DNA from: Candidatus Forterrea sp.
GTDB lineage: Archaea; Iainarchaeota; Iainarchaeia; Iainarchaeales; JAAZKV01
Assembly (NCBI GenBank): GCA_020717885.1
Contig: DYDN01000036.1
Location: 1-8,664 of the forward strand
Direction: 5' to 3'
Length of the DNA stretch: 8,664 nt
How positions within the stretch are numbered: position 1 is the first letter of the stretch; each line of letters starts with the position of its first letter. Below are positions 1 to 5,380 of the stretch, piece after piece. Below the pieces are notes generated by a model. That model had not been told where the DNA came from, did no database searches, and saw only the letters and a program-made list of their open reading frames with translations. Position numbers and translations under genes: made by a program.

Positions 1-5
1 GTAGC

Positions 6-36
6 CATAATATAACTACATTAAACATTTAAAGCT
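6..36 (-). promoter_or_regulatory. Promoter and start of a gene leaving the window on the left
   Basis: On the minus strand a TTTAAA TATA-like core at 28-33 lies about 23-25 nt before an ATG at 8-6, followed by GCT and the window edge. This is the spacing of a leaderless archaeal start, as seen for several other genes here. Only two codons and part of a third are visible, so the product cannot be named. The gene would be divergent from the basic-protein gene at 127. Confidence 0.35.
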
Positions 37-95
37 ATCTATCGAGCAAAATAAACAAAAATAGCCCAATCAGTTAGCAAATACGCAAAAAGTAA

Positions 96-104
96 TTCTT
101 ATTA
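96..104 (+). promoter_or_regulatory. Weak TATA-like element for the basic-protein gene
   Basis: TTCTTATTA is centred about 27 nt before the ATG at 127, which fits a leaderless transcript. The match to an archaeal TATA box is weak. No ribosome binding site precedes the ATG (CCATATTCACTGC), which supports leaderless translation. Confidence 0.3.
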
Positions 105-126
105 ACCCCAAAACCATATTCACTGC

Positions 127-384
127 ATGGCTAAGAAGAAGAAAATCAAGAGAAAAATTACCAGAAGAAAACCTGTTAAAATTAAACGAAAGAAAGTTAC
201 TCGCCGTAAAATTACCCATAAGAAGGTTAGAAGTAAATCGGCACGAAAAAGAAAGCTAATTGCAGTCGCAAGAAAAAAAGCACGCTTACTTTTGCATTCG
301 CCACAGTTCTTTGTTCTTGCTTCACACCCCGCAATGTATACTAGACCCCCTGCGTACGTGAGAGAAAAATTAGAAAAGAAGTGA
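127..384 (+). CDS. Small, extremely Lys/Arg-rich protein of unknown function
   Basis: An 85-residue protein not recognised as a named family. Residues 1-54 contain about 30 Lys or Arg and no acidic residue. This tail is partly repetitive: IKRKITRRKPVK is followed by IKRKKVTRRKITHK, suggesting an internal duplication. The last third differs: a hydrophobic stretch (LLLHSPQFFVLASHP, about 54-68) followed by MYTRPPAYVREKLEKK, which could be a small folded or docking segment. The composition resembles histone H1-type tails, archaeal nucleoid-associated proteins or small ribosomal proteins, so nucleic-acid binding in the cytoplasm is a reasonable inference and no more. The ATG start follows a weak TATA-like element at leaderless spacing. 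The gene is convergent with the neighbouring winged-helix gene, with only 6 bp between stops. Confidence 0.7.
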   Translation: MAKKKKIKRKITRRKPVKIKRKKVTRRKITHKKVRSKSARKRKLIAVARKKARLLLHSPQFFVLASHPAMYTRPPAYVREKLEKK

Positions 385-390
385 AAATAA

Positions 391-759
391 TTATTTTGTC
401 TTAATTATTATTTCCTTAAAGTTAGGGTAAGCATAAACGGATTGTTTCTCTTTTGTCACTTTAACTAGCCCAAGCTTCACTAGGTGTTTTATGTCCTTGC
501 TTATTGCCTCTTGAAAGCGTTTAGTGTCTTTTGCAATCACTGAAACGGATTTTGGCAGTTCTCCGTCCTGATTTTTCATAAGGTAATACAATAATTCCAT
601 CTTTTTTGGAGAAAGCAAGTCATCTAAATCCTCAAAAGTATCTAAGTAGAGAATATTTTTCGGGATTGTATCGCCCTTGCCAGCAAAAATGTCTTCAGTA
701 TCTTTATCGTCATCTCCGCCAATAATTATTGTCAGAGGTTCCTTTGAATATTTTGCCAC
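391..759 (-). CDS. COG4190/HVO_A0114-type winged-helix protein, probable antitoxin
   Basis: A 122-residue protein (129 if translation begins at the GTG at 780). The C-terminal half, about residues 49-115, is a winged helix-turn-helix: LSPKKMELLYYL, then a recognition-type region (SVSVIAKDTKRFQEAISKDIKHLVKLGLVKV) and a beta-wing (KQSVYAYPNF). This pattern is typical of the COG4190/HVO_A0114 predicted regulators that serve as antitoxin partners of TumE-like toxins. The N-terminal part is acidic (GGDDDKDTED) and may be the flexible partner-binding segment. I prefer the GTG at 759 because AGGTGGT lies 3-5 nt upstream of it, while the GTG at 780 has no such site. It follows the putative toxin gene by 44 bp (23 bp with the longer start), so the two are probably co-transcribed and autoregulated by this protein. 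The family call comes from motif memory. Confidence 0.7.
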   Translation of the reverse strand: MAKYSKEPLTIIIGGDDDKDTEDIFAGKGDTIPKNILYLDTFEDLDDLLSPKKMELLYYLMKNQDGELPKSVSVIAKDTKRFQEAISKDIKHLVKLGLVKVTKEKQSVYAYPNFKEIIIKTK

Positions 760-803
760 ACGACCACCTTTATAACCCACAGATTATATAATGTCAATAT
801 TAT

Positions 804-1148
804 TTAAATCCTTTGTTTGAACCACTTTCTCAAATATCTCCGCTTATATTCAACCCAATTCTGCTTAATATCATTCTTAAACTCAGCAATGCTGGAATTT
901 CCGATTTGATTATCAAGCAAATCCTGCCCTAAGTCATTTAAGTCTTCATAATAACGATGAACATGACAAAGCCCGTGCGCAGAATCATACTTAATTATTT
1001 CCAAATTATACTCACCGTGCTTAAAGACCTGCATCACACAAAACGAGATAACTTTTTTTGAGTCTGAATCGTAATCAATATTGTAAATTAACAAATCTAA
1101 TTTACTTTCACTTAACTCTCTTTGAGCATGAAAATTATTAATATTCAT
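804..1148 (-). CDS. TumE/DUF7718-like small protein, candidate toxin
   Basis: A 114-residue protein counted from the ATG at 1148. Its core is a beta-rich segment (KVISFCVMQVFKHGEYNLEI) leading into YDSAHGLCHVHRYY, then a helical C-terminus rich in Trp, Tyr, Lys and Arg (KQNWVEYKRRYLRKWFK). The strand followed by YD-x-AHG-x-x-H-x-H is the hallmark I associate with TumE/DUF6516 and DUF7718 proteins. These are encoded beside a COG4190 winged-helix partner, as here, and the toxin-first order also matches. The clustered histidines suggest a nuclease or nucleotidyl-type active site, but that is inference. A TTG codon at 1151 could extend the protein by one residue; the ATG is preferred because a TATA-like element lies about 27 nt upstream, giving a leaderless start. 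An orphan non-toxic use of the fold cannot be excluded. Confidence 0.6.
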   Translation of the reverse strand: MNINNFHAQRELSESKLDLLIYNIDYDSDSKKVISFCVMQVFKHGEYNLEIIKYDSAHGLCHVHRYYEDLNDLGQDLLDNQIGNSSIAEFKNDIKQNWVEYKRRYLRKWFKQRI

Positions 1149-1170
1149 CAAAAAGGCACGTGTTTAGCAG

Positions 1171-1180
1171 CTTAAAAATA
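1171..1180 (-). promoter_or_regulatory. TATA box of the toxin-antitoxin pair
   Basis: On the minus strand TATTTTTAAG is centred about 27 nt before the ATG at 1148, giving a leaderless start for the first gene of the pair. In the archaeal picture this is where TBP would bind and where the winged-helix partner would be expected to act as autorepressor; no operator repeat is obvious. Confidence 0.4.
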
Positions 1181-1210
1181 TTCGCAAGAATTCGTCAATC
1201 GCCAAGAAGT

Positions 1211-1228
1211 TTTGGGCATGCGCCCAAA
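1211..1228 (-). terminator. GC-rich hairpin just downstream of the metA stop
   Basis: TTTGGGC and GCCCAAA form a perfect 7-bp stem around a 4-nt loop, starting 8 nt after the metA stop on the minus strand. The local sequence is otherwise AT-rich, so the GGGC/GCCC stem stands out. It is not followed by a strong U-tract. It may protect the transcript 3' end or help separate the metA transcript from the toxin-antitoxin promoter that follows. Confidence 0.4.
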
Positions 1229-1236
1229 TCATAACC

Positions 1237-2154
1237 TCACTTTATTTTCTTCAAATCGTAAGGAGTTTCCTGGTATACATAGTAGTTGAGCCAATTGTTA
1301 AACAAAAGATTCGCGTGCGCTCGCCACCTAACTAATGGTTCTTTTGTTGTATCATCATTTGGATAATAATTTTTAGGAACTTTTATTGGCAAATTAAGCG
1401 CCACATCCCTATCATACTCTTTCTTTAGAGCCCCAGCATCATACTCAGAGTGCCCAGTGATAAAAAATTGTTTTCTATCCTTGCTTCCAACTAAATAAAC
1501 CCCTGATTCTTCTGATTCAGAAAGAATTTCAATTTCTTTTACCGCAAGTACATCCTCGCGCTTAATTTCCGTGTGCCTTGAATGGGGAATAAAAAATTCT
1601 TCATCAAACCCGCGCAGTAGTCTTATGTGTTTTCTATTTATTGTGTGCTTAAACAAACCAAACATTTTTTCTTTCAAAGGATATTTTGGAATTCCATAGT
1701 GATAATATAATCCAGCCTGCGCACCCCAGCAAATATGAAATGTGGATGTGACATTATGCTTACTCCACTCCATAATCTCCACTAATTCTTTCCAATAATC
1801 CACTTCCTCAAAAGGCATTTGCTCAACCGGCGCACCGGTAATTATTAATCCATCAAACTTTTGTCCCTTCACCTCATCAAAATATTTGTAAAAAGCAAGT
1901 AAGTGTTCTTTTGAGGTGTTTTTGCTTTCGTGGAGCCTTGGGCGAAGCAAAGTAATATTTGTTTGGAGTGGAGTGTTTCCTAAAAGACGAAGTAATTGTG
2001 TTTCAGTTGTAATTTTATCAGGCATTAAATTTAGTATCGCGATTTCAAGAGGACGAATATCCTGCTCTTTCGCTCGCTGCTTCTGCATAAAGAAGATATT
2101 CTCCTCTTCAAGCACTTTTGCAGCGGGAAGATTATCGGGAATATTAATCGGCAT
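1237..2154 (-). CDS. metA: Homoserine O-acyltransferase MetA, predicted acetyl-CoA-specific
   Basis: A 305-residue, full-length MetA-family enzyme. It activates L-homoserine at its hydroxyl group for methionine synthesis, in the cytoplasm. Visible landmarks: LNLMPDKITTETQ with Lys47; catalytic Cys142 in HICWGAQAGLYYHYG; His235 and Glu237 in ITGHSEYD; Arg249 in EYDRD. These match the class I glutamine-amidotransferase-like fold of the family. Residue 111 is Glu (GAPVEQMPFEEVDYW). In this family Glu at this position is associated with acetyl-CoA use and Gly, as in E. coli, with succinyl-CoA, so the product is predicted to be O-acetylhomoserine. GTGAT lies 3 nt before the ATG and the upstream acyltransferase gene ends 31 bp away, so co-transcription is likely. 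The gene is of bacterial type and may have been acquired by transfer. No other methionine-pathway gene is in the window. Confidence 0.95.
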   Translation of the reverse strand: MPINIPDNLPAAKVLEEENIFFMQKQRAKEQDIRPLEIAILNLMPDKITTETQLLRLLGNTPLQTNITLLRPRLHESKNTSKEHLLAFYKYFDEVKGQKFDGLIITGAPVEQMPFEEVDYWKELVEIMEWSKHNVTSTFHICWGAQAGLYYHYGIPKYPLKEKMFGLFKHTINRKHIRLLRGFDEEFFIPHSRHTEIKREDVLAVKEIEILSESEESGVYLVGSKDRKQFFITGHSEYDAGALKKEYDRDVALNLPIKVPKNYYPNDDTTKEPLVRWRAHANLLFNNWLNYYVYQETPYDLKKIK

Positions 2155-2185
2155 ACAATCACTTAGGCAATTTCAATCAGAAGTA

Positions 2186-2668
2186 CTATTTCGAAAGCTT
2201 TTTGAATTGCATAGGAGAGCCAAACGCAAGAGTGTTAGCAGGAACATCACTATGCACCACAGTCATTGCACCCACTAAAGAATTCTCCCCAATTACAATT
2301 CCAGGAAGCACAAATGCCCTTGCGCCAATTAACGCATTCTTTTTGATTGTGATTGGACCATAGCGAAATTCTGTTGGATTAAACTCGTGGCAAGAGATAA
2401 AAGCCTCCATTCCGATTACAACATTATCCTCAATTGTAATTAGTTCAGGAAAGAAAATATCCAAAAATACCTGCGGAAGGATTTGTACATTCTTCCCGAT
2501 TTTAATTCCCATCGCACGATAAAAAAACTGCTTTTGCTGTGCGAATGGAATAAGGTCCGCCATGCGAGCGAGGAACCAATTGTAAAGCACTCTTGGAATT
2601 GGCTTCTTCTTTGTCCAAGCGGCGGAGCTCTTCCCAGCCTCGGATTTAATTATTTTTAGATTTCTCAA
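2186..2668 (-). CDS. Left-handed beta-helix (hexapeptide repeat) acyltransferase
   Basis: A 160-residue protein of the COG0110/WbbJ-like acyltransferase group. A helical N-terminus (about 22-53) precedes hexapeptide-type turns: IKIGKNVQI, ITIEDNVVIGMEAFISCHEF, then ITIKKNALIGARAFVLPGIVIGENSLVGAMTVV in register. His94 in SCHEF is in the position of the usual catalytic histidine. The end, DVPANTLAFGSPMQ, is the typical closing signature (family form: PANTLVVGNPAK). Such enzymes are trimers that transfer acetyl or other acyl groups from CoA to a hydroxyl or amine; the acceptor cannot be read from sequence. The longest frame starts at TTG (2668), about 18 nt after the start site predicted from a TATA box; the next start codon, Met36, would remove part of the N-terminal helix. 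It is followed closely by metA, which suggests an amino-acid-related acceptor, but sugar acetylation is equally possible. Confidence 0.85.
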   Translation of the reverse strand: MRNLKIIKSEAGKSSAAWTKKKPIPRVLYNWFLARMADLIPFAQQKQFFYRAMGIKIGKNVQILPQVFLDIFFPELITIEDNVVIGMEAFISCHEFNPTEFRYGPITIKKNALIGARAFVLPGIVIGENSLVGAMTVVHSDVPANTLAFGSPMQFKKLSK

Positions 2669-2706
2669 GATACCACAACACTACTAATCCACTAGTACAC
2701 TTTTGC

Positions 2707-2716
2707 TTAATATTAA
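2707..2716 (-). promoter_or_regulatory. TATA box of the acyltransferase-metA operon
   Basis: The palindrome TTAATATTAA lies 39-48 nt before the TTG start at 2668, predicting a transcript start near 2685 with a leader of roughly 15-20 nt. The divergent glycosyltransferase promoter is about 50 bp away. Confidence 0.45.
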
Positions 2717-2761
2717 GGTTTGCTTATAGAAAGTAAGGGCTGGTTTTTGTTGACCCAATAC

Positions 2762-2772
2762 TTTTTAATATA
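2762..2772 (+). promoter_or_regulatory. TATA box of the glycosyltransferase gene
   Basis: TTTTTAATATA is centred about 33 nt before the ATG at 2801, so transcription should begin around 2794 with a leader of only a few nt. No ribosome binding site is seen, in line with leaderless or near-leaderless translation. Confidence 0.5.
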
Positions 2773-2800
2773 CAATTTCCCATTAATTCAACTGGTATAA

Positions 2801-3940
2801 ATGAAGATATTGTTTTTTTACTGCGGAGAGGGCCTTGGTCATACTGCAAGGGCAATAGCAGCAGGCAAAGCGCTTGAGAAAGAACACGAAGTGATTTACG
2901 CTTCTTACGGAAACGCAAGGGAATTTGGAATAAGTTCAGGACTTAATGTTGAGGAAGTTCCAAGCGAGATTTCTCTTGTTGGAAAACGCGGGCAATTTGA
3001 TTTATCAAAATCCATTCTAACTACAATATCAAAATCCTCAAAGAACCCAGCAGGAATCTTAAAATATTATGCACTTATAAAAAAGCATAACCCTGATTTG
3101 GTTCTCTCAGATAGTTTCTTCCTCCCTGCATCAATAGCAAAGTCAAAGGGAATACCAACATGGATGATAATACAGCTCAACCAAACCAACATCGATAGAT
3201 TCTTTGCACAACATCACCAGCCAATGGTGAGAATAGCCGGCAAAGTAATTAAGCAGATGAATCTAAACACACTAAAGCAAATGGACAAAATCCTAATCCC
3301 TGATTTTTCGCCCCCGTTCACAATAGGCAAACACAGCGCATCCGTACACCCAAGCATATATGAAAAAATTGAGTTCTTGGGACCGCTGATAAGAAAACAG
3401 GCGCATGAAATGAATACAAGAAGAAAAAGAAAGACTGTTTACTGCGCAATAGGCGGATTTGGGTACCGCGCAATTCTTTTAGACAAGATAATTGCCGCAT
3501 CAAAGGAACTTCCAAACTACAAATTCAATGTTGTAACATACGGGCCTGACGCAAAAGTACCGCCGCACGGAAGCAATGTTAAAACCTATAAGCAAGTAGT
3601 GGATAATCTTCCGATGATTAATGAGTCAAGCCTTGTAATTGCAGGTAGTGGGCACGCGACAGCAATGGATGCTCTGTGCTTAGGAAAACCAATTCTCTCA
3701 GCGCCGGATGCATATCACTGCGAACAGGAAGAAAACGCTGATGGCGTGCAAAGAATAGGCGGAGGGTACCGTATTGATTACAAAACCTCTGTTGCTACTT
3801 TAAAAGAACTAATTGAAGAGCTTAGCACTTCAAAAGAATACGAAAAAAAACTTGCAATGATTCAGCGAATCGCACAAAAAAATGATGGACGAAAAGAGCT
3901 TGTGAGACTTGTTAAGGAACTTGAAGAAAGCAAGAAGTAA
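2801..3940 (+). CDS. GT-B glycosyltransferase, MJ1255/MurG-like
   Basis: A 379-residue cytosolic or membrane-associated glycosyltransferase of GT-B fold. The N-terminal Rossmann domain opens with MKILFFYCGEGLGHTARAIA, the Gly-rich acceptor-side loop with His14 seen in MurG, UDP-glucuronosyltransferase-like and archaeal MJ1255 proteins. A linker at about 195-210 is very basic (RKQAHEMNTRRKRK). The C-terminal donor domain has YCAIGGFGYRAILLDKII, then GSGHATAMDALCLGKPILSAP (282-302) and HCEQEENADGVQRIGGG (306-322), the nucleotide-sugar binding signature with Gln309, Glu310 and Asn312 in the usual places. A UDP-sugar donor is likely; the acceptor is unknown, plausibly a polyprenyl-linked or lipid intermediate given the UbiA-family neighbour. 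The promoter faces that of the acyltransferase operon. Confidence 0.88.
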   Translation: MKILFFYCGEGLGHTARAIAAGKALEKEHEVIYASYGNAREFGISSGLNVEEVPSEISLVGKRGQFDLSKSILTTISKSSKNPAGILKYYALIKKHNPDLVLSDSFFLPASIAKSKGIPTWMIIQLNQTNIDRFFAQHHQPMVRIAGKVIKQMNLNTLKQMDKILIPDFSPPFTIGKHSASVHPSIYEKIEFLGPLIRKQAHEMNTRRKRKTVYCAIGGFGYRAILLDKIIAASKELPNYKFNVVTYGPDAKVPPHGSNVKTYKQVVDNLPMINESSLVIAGSGHATAMDALCLGKPILSAPDAYHCEQEENADGVQRIGGGYRIDYKTSVATLKELIEELSTSKEYEKKLAMIQRIAQKNDGRKELVRLVKELEESKK

Positions 3941-3973
3941 AATAAAGAATTAATTTCATAAAATATTACTTTC

Positions 3974-3979
3974 AAAAAA
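3974..3979 (-). terminator. U-run after the UbiA-family gene
   Basis: On the minus strand a T6 tract lies 9 nt after the stop of the prenyltransferase gene, in a 47-bp gap between convergent genes. Archaeal transcription often ends at such tracts. No hairpin accompanies it. Confidence 0.3.
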
Positions 3980-3987
3980 CTTACTTC

Positions 3988-4986
3988 TCAATGCAAAAAG
4001 AAGTGTATTGCAAGGAACACAAGCGTCACTGCGGTTGTTGTTACGTGCATTACAACATATACTTTTGCGTGTGTCTCGGGGGCAGTTGCTTTTGCAGGTG
4101 TTCTTAATACTTCGCGCATTGTTGGAATAGCAAATATTATTGGAATCATTCCTGCAATAAAGTAAATTGGAACATAACCAACCCATGGATTCTTCAGAGT
4201 TAGGTCATTAATAAATAAAAACAAAACTGAAATGAACCCAAACGCAATTAACCAATGAGAGGCTTTTTTTATTAAATCATGTGGAAGAAACACCGCGGTG
4301 CTATTCATATTTACTTTCTTATCGTGCTCCTTTGAGGATAATCTATAAAGCGCATATCCGCCTGATTGGAAAAATAAAACAATTATTATTGGCAGAATCG
4401 GGAATGCTGAGGAAAATACTTCGGCAAGTGTTACAAACAAAAATAACCCTGAGAGGTAACGAAAGATTGGGTTAATCATTGAACCCGAAATCATATCCAA
4501 ACCTTTTCGCTCCTTAAACCTAAATGGTTTTGAAGTATAGAGCCACTGATTTAGTAGCATTACCAAAAGACAACCAACAAGAAGCGCATTGTTTAACCAA
4601 AATGCGATGAAGAAGGATAGAAGAATTAAAATTACTGATAAGGCAAGTGCTTGTGCTGGAGAAACCCTCCCTGAAGGAAGTGGCCTCTTCTTTTTTGTTG
4701 CGTGCAGTAAATCAATTCTCCAGTCAGTGAAATCATTTAGCGTATAAAGTCCTGACCAAAGTAGTGCAACGGAGAAGAATCCTGCGACAAAAATACCCAA
4801 GCTTGTTGGAACAGCATAAACATAAAACGCCATCAAGAGCGCAATCGCCATATTAAGGATGGACTTACTCCACTCCATTGGGCGCATCATCTCGCCAAGG
4901 CCATACAAGCGATCCCAAATTGAATATTTGCCGCCCGAATTAGGCACTGAGATTGATTTTGATTTGTTCTTGGCTTTTTTGGACAT
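3988..4986 (-). CDS. UbiA-family prenyltransferase
   Basis: A 332-residue integral membrane protein with about eight to nine hydrophobic segments, after a short Lys/Ser-rich cytoplasmic N-terminus. The first aspartate motif is NDFTDWRID (84-92: Asp85, Asp88, Asp92), which binds the Mg-pyrophosphate of the prenyl donor. The second region, YTSKPFRFKERKGLDMISGSMINPIFR (150-176), carries Asp164 and Arg176. MRPMEWSKSILN (34-45) before the first membrane segment and the single-Asp second motif resemble the decaprenyl-phosphate phosphoribosyltransferase-like branch more than the quinone or archaeal ether-lipid (GGGP transferase) branches. The acceptor is therefore unknown; a phosphoribosyl or aromatic acceptor is possible. 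It converges on the glycosyltransferase gene, so joint work on polyprenyl-linked sugars is plausible but unproven. Confidence 0.88.
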   Translation of the reverse strand: MSKKAKNKSKSISVPNSGGKYSIWDRLYGLGEMMRPMEWSKSILNMAIALLMAFYVYAVPTSLGIFVAGFFSVALLWSGLYTLNDFTDWRIDLLHATKKKRPLPSGRVSPAQALALSVILILLSFFIAFWLNNALLVGCLLVMLLNQWLYTSKPFRFKERKGLDMISGSMINPIFRYLSGLFLFVTLAEVFSSAFPILPIIIVLFFQSGGYALYRLSSKEHDKKVNMNSTAVFLPHDLIKKASHWLIAFGFISVLFLFINDLTLKNPWVGYVPIYFIAGMIPIIFAIPTMREVLRTPAKATAPETHAKVYVVMHVTTTAVTLVFLAIHFFLH

Positions 4987-5008
4987 GACAAGAATAAAGA
5001 TAACCGGG

Positions 5009-5017
5009 TTTTTAAAG
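5009..5017 (-). promoter_or_regulatory. TATA box of the UbiA-family gene
   Basis: CTTTAAAAA on the minus strand lies about 27 nt before the ATG at 4986, the leaderless spacing seen elsewhere in this window. No ribosome binding site precedes the ATG. Confidence 0.55.
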
Positions 5018-5059
5018 AATCACTTTAGTCAAGACTAGTTAAAGAGAAAAAACCCAATT

Positions 5060-5096
5060 AAAAAAGAAGTTCTTCCAAAGGGAATTCCCTTTGGAA
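5060..5096 (-). terminator. 24-nt perfect palindrome followed by a T6 tract
   Basis: Positions 5073-5096 are a perfect inverted repeat (half-site TTCCAAAGGGAA). On the minus strand it is followed 7 nt later by T6 (5060-5065) and preceded directly by T7 (5098-5104). It sits downstream of the eL41 gene and upstream of the UbiA-family promoter, where the eL41 transcript should end. A hairpin plus U-tract terminator is the simplest reading. A protein-binding operator is the alternative, since a palindrome without a loop is also typical of dimer binding sites. Confidence 0.5.
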
Positions 5097-5113
5097 TAAA
5101 AAAAGCAAGAGCA

Positions 5114-5133
5114 TTACTGTCTAGCTCTCTGTC
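5114..5133 (-). repeat. Second copy of the eL41 C-terminal codons
   Basis: This stretch matches 5200-5219 at 17 of 20 positions with an 86-bp offset. In both copies the minus strand reads Gln-Arg-Ala-Arg-Gln-stop. The three differences are GCA/GCT, CGA/AGA and TGA/TAA, all synonymous. No eL41-like sequence precedes this copy; a TGA lies directly before its first Gln codon. It looks like a displaced or decayed 3' end. Confidence 0.5.
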
Positions 5134-5169
5134 AGTCCTGTTTCGCCATGACCAGACGACATACACTTT

Positions 5170-5189
5170 GCACCATCTAAAGGTGGTGC
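5170..5189 (+). repeat. Short inverted repeat beside the eL41 stop
   Basis: GCACCATC and GGTGGTGC flank a 4-nt loop. Read as plus-strand RNA all eight positions pair, with one G-U. As minus-strand RNA, in the eL41 3' untranslated region, one position becomes a C-A mismatch. The hairpin begins 10 nt past the eL41 stop codon. Its role is unknown. Confidence 0.35.
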
Positions 5190-5199
5190 TTAGTGGCTT

Positions 5200-5331
5200 T
5201 CACTGTCGTGCTCTCTGTCGTAAGTATCTCTTTTTTCTTTTCATTCTGCGTGTCTTTTTCTTACACCATTTCCAGCGCTGCCTAGCCCTAGTTTTCTTAA
5301 ACCTGCTAGTATCCTTAGTTCGTGTAGCCAA
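5200..5331 (-). CDS. rpl41e: Ribosomal protein eL41
   Basis: A 43-residue, strongly basic protein. Residues 19-42, RWKWCKKKTRRMKR then KKRYLRQRAR, match the single-helix eL41 family in order and spacing (RWKW-x-KK-x-x-RR-x-KR); from memory, the Pyrococcus protein has RWKWIKKRIRRLKRQRR. eL41 is a tiny structural protein of the large subunit that bridges to the small subunit; it occurs in eukaryotes and some archaea. The N-terminal 18 residues (MATRTKDTSRFKKTRARQ) extend beyond the eukaryotic 25-residue form. The start is TTG, with GGTGAG ending 3 nt upstream, a good archaeal ribosome binding site; no ATG or GTG occurs in frame upstream before the stop codon. Automated gene calls would easily miss it because of its size and start codon. 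A plus-strand frame over the same bases has no recognisable features. Confidence 0.85.
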   Translation of the reverse strand: MATRTKDTSRFKKTRARQRWKWCKKKTRRMKRKKRYLRQRARQ

Positions 5332-5334
5332 TTT

Positions 5335-5340
5335 CTCACC
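5335..5340 (-). promoter_or_regulatory. Ribosome binding site deciding the eL41 TTG start
   Basis: GGTGAG ends 3 nt before the TTG at 5331, matching the 3' end of archaeal 16S rRNA. It is the main reason for choosing TTG rather than leaving the frame unstarted. Confidence 0.65.
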
Positions 5341-5380
5341 ATTTTGCTTTACTTATTTTAAACAATTGAAACTGAAAAGA

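Noticed and set aside
1916..2278. Plus-strand frame of 120 codons
   Set aside because: Antisense to metA and to the end of the acyltransferase gene, with no domain features.
3956..4186. Minus-strand Cys/Asn-rich frame of 76 codons
   Set aside because: Out-of-frame shadow of the last part of the UbiA-family gene.
5026..5202. Stop-codon read-through of eL41: the frame after its TGA stays open for about 57 codons
   Set aside because: The downstream residues show no eL41 or other family resemblance, and cross the palindrome and U-tracts; chance opening is the simpler reading.
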